Shown here: positions 63,729-64,000 of the stretch, piece by piece
Numbering within the stretch: position 1 is the stretch's first letter
Layout of the letters: every line of letters starts with the position of its first letter
Assembly: GCA_050084515.1 (NCBI GenBank)
Contig: CM114271.1
Coordinates: forward strand, 9,300,001 to 9,364,000
DNA length: 64,000 bases
Reading direction: 5' to 3'
Source: Blasia pusilla
Lineage: Eukaryota; Marchantiophyta; Marchantiopsida; Blasiales
Program-made: the position numbers and the translations under genes
The notes under the pieces: generated by a model
What the model was told of the DNA's origin: nothing
The model's database searches: none
The model's input: only the letters and a program-made list of their open reading frames with translations

Positions 63729-64000
63729 TGTCATGACCATACGGATTATGTCGTAGAGTATGGTGTGCTAGTAGAGGCCATTCCTTATGTAGGACCGTAA
63801 TGGATTGGTAGAGATGCGATTCCATACATAGGGTTGGGAGTTACTCAGTTGGGGGTGACTTTCCTAGTAGGGCCCGCTCTTAGGTTGGAGGATATAAGGT
63901 GGCTTGCCCTCAAAGAACAGTCAGTTCTTTGAGTTGAGCCTATTGCGTTGGGAGTTAGCCTTGGTAGTGAGTAGAGCTCTTGGCTATGGCGTTTCCCGCA
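63729..64000 (+). repeat. gypsy-2-type LTR, plus strand, cut by the window end
   Basis: TGTCATGACCATACGG onward; matches the reverse complement of 46,325-46,054. Inserted into the preceding LTR fragment. The window ends inside it. Confidence 0.8.

Noticed and set aside
1-64000. tRNA or rRNA genes
   Set aside because: No cloverleaf with A/B boxes or rRNA core sequence was recognised by eye; the only tRNA-related sequence is the copia primer-binding site.

Overview
The window looks like repeat-dominated nuclear DNA of a land plant. The evidence is plant-type Ty1/copia and Ty3/gypsy retrotransposons (one with a TGGTATCAGAGC primer-binding site), Helitrons with a PIF1-type helicase, spliced genes with GTAAG/GTGAG donors and ACAG acceptors, and TATA boxes. 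I cannot name the species. No rRNA or tRNA gene or intact host housekeeping gene is visible, and almost every coding stretch is broken.

Layout. (1) 1-5,560: copy 1 of a spliced gene family that joins a ParB/sulfiredoxin-like domain to a beta-class (N4/N6-type) DNA-methyltransferase-like domain. Its introns are packed with about 25-bp palindromes. (2) 5,560-6,812: a repetitive 3' tail. (3) 7,081-7,783 and 25,246-25,711: the two halves of one gypsy integrase, split at target site CTACC. Between them lie a complete 1-kb LTR (7,784-8,784), an inverted copy of material found again at 49,665-62,205, and a truncated second LTR (24,555-25,245). (4) 25,740-36,573: four more broken copies or parts of the ParB-methyltransferase gene (copies 2-5), rearranged head-to-head and fused. 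A divergent palindrome-filled promoter links copy 4 to an unknown gene that begins MDNYVKL. (5) 36,574-46,325: a nearly complete minus-strand gypsy element that carries a C5-cytosine-DNA-methyltransferase domain between gag and reverse transcriptase. (6) 46,326-48,033: the displaced repeat tail and a truncated relative of that gypsy element. (7) 48,034-50,459: a degenerate Helitron with helicase. (8) 50,460-63,212: the right arm of the large inverted duplication, with a Helitron, the unknown gene and its palindromic promoter, and a copia element holding a solo LTR. (9) 63,213-64,000: the copia remainder, cut by nested LTRs.

How it fits together. The left arm (7,784-24,557) and right arm (49,665-63,212) are two copies of one nested-transposon block. 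Target-site duplications show that the right copy is ancestral: its LTR sits in copia between ATATT repeats. The left LTR has gypsy sequence on one side and copia on the other. A break in the gypsy-borne LTR repaired by copying from the copia-borne LTR explains every junction. A 3,159-bp Helitron then inserted into the left arm only, and the right arm preserves its exact empty site.

Two unrelated DNA-methyltransferase families are present: the ParB-linked amino-methyltransferase-like genes, and the C5 enzyme inside the gypsy element. The palindromes sit in introns, promoters and 3' regions of the ParB-methyltransferase and MDNYVKL families and stay out of the recognised domain-coding exons. 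They are the best candidate for an undescribed gene-plus-site system.
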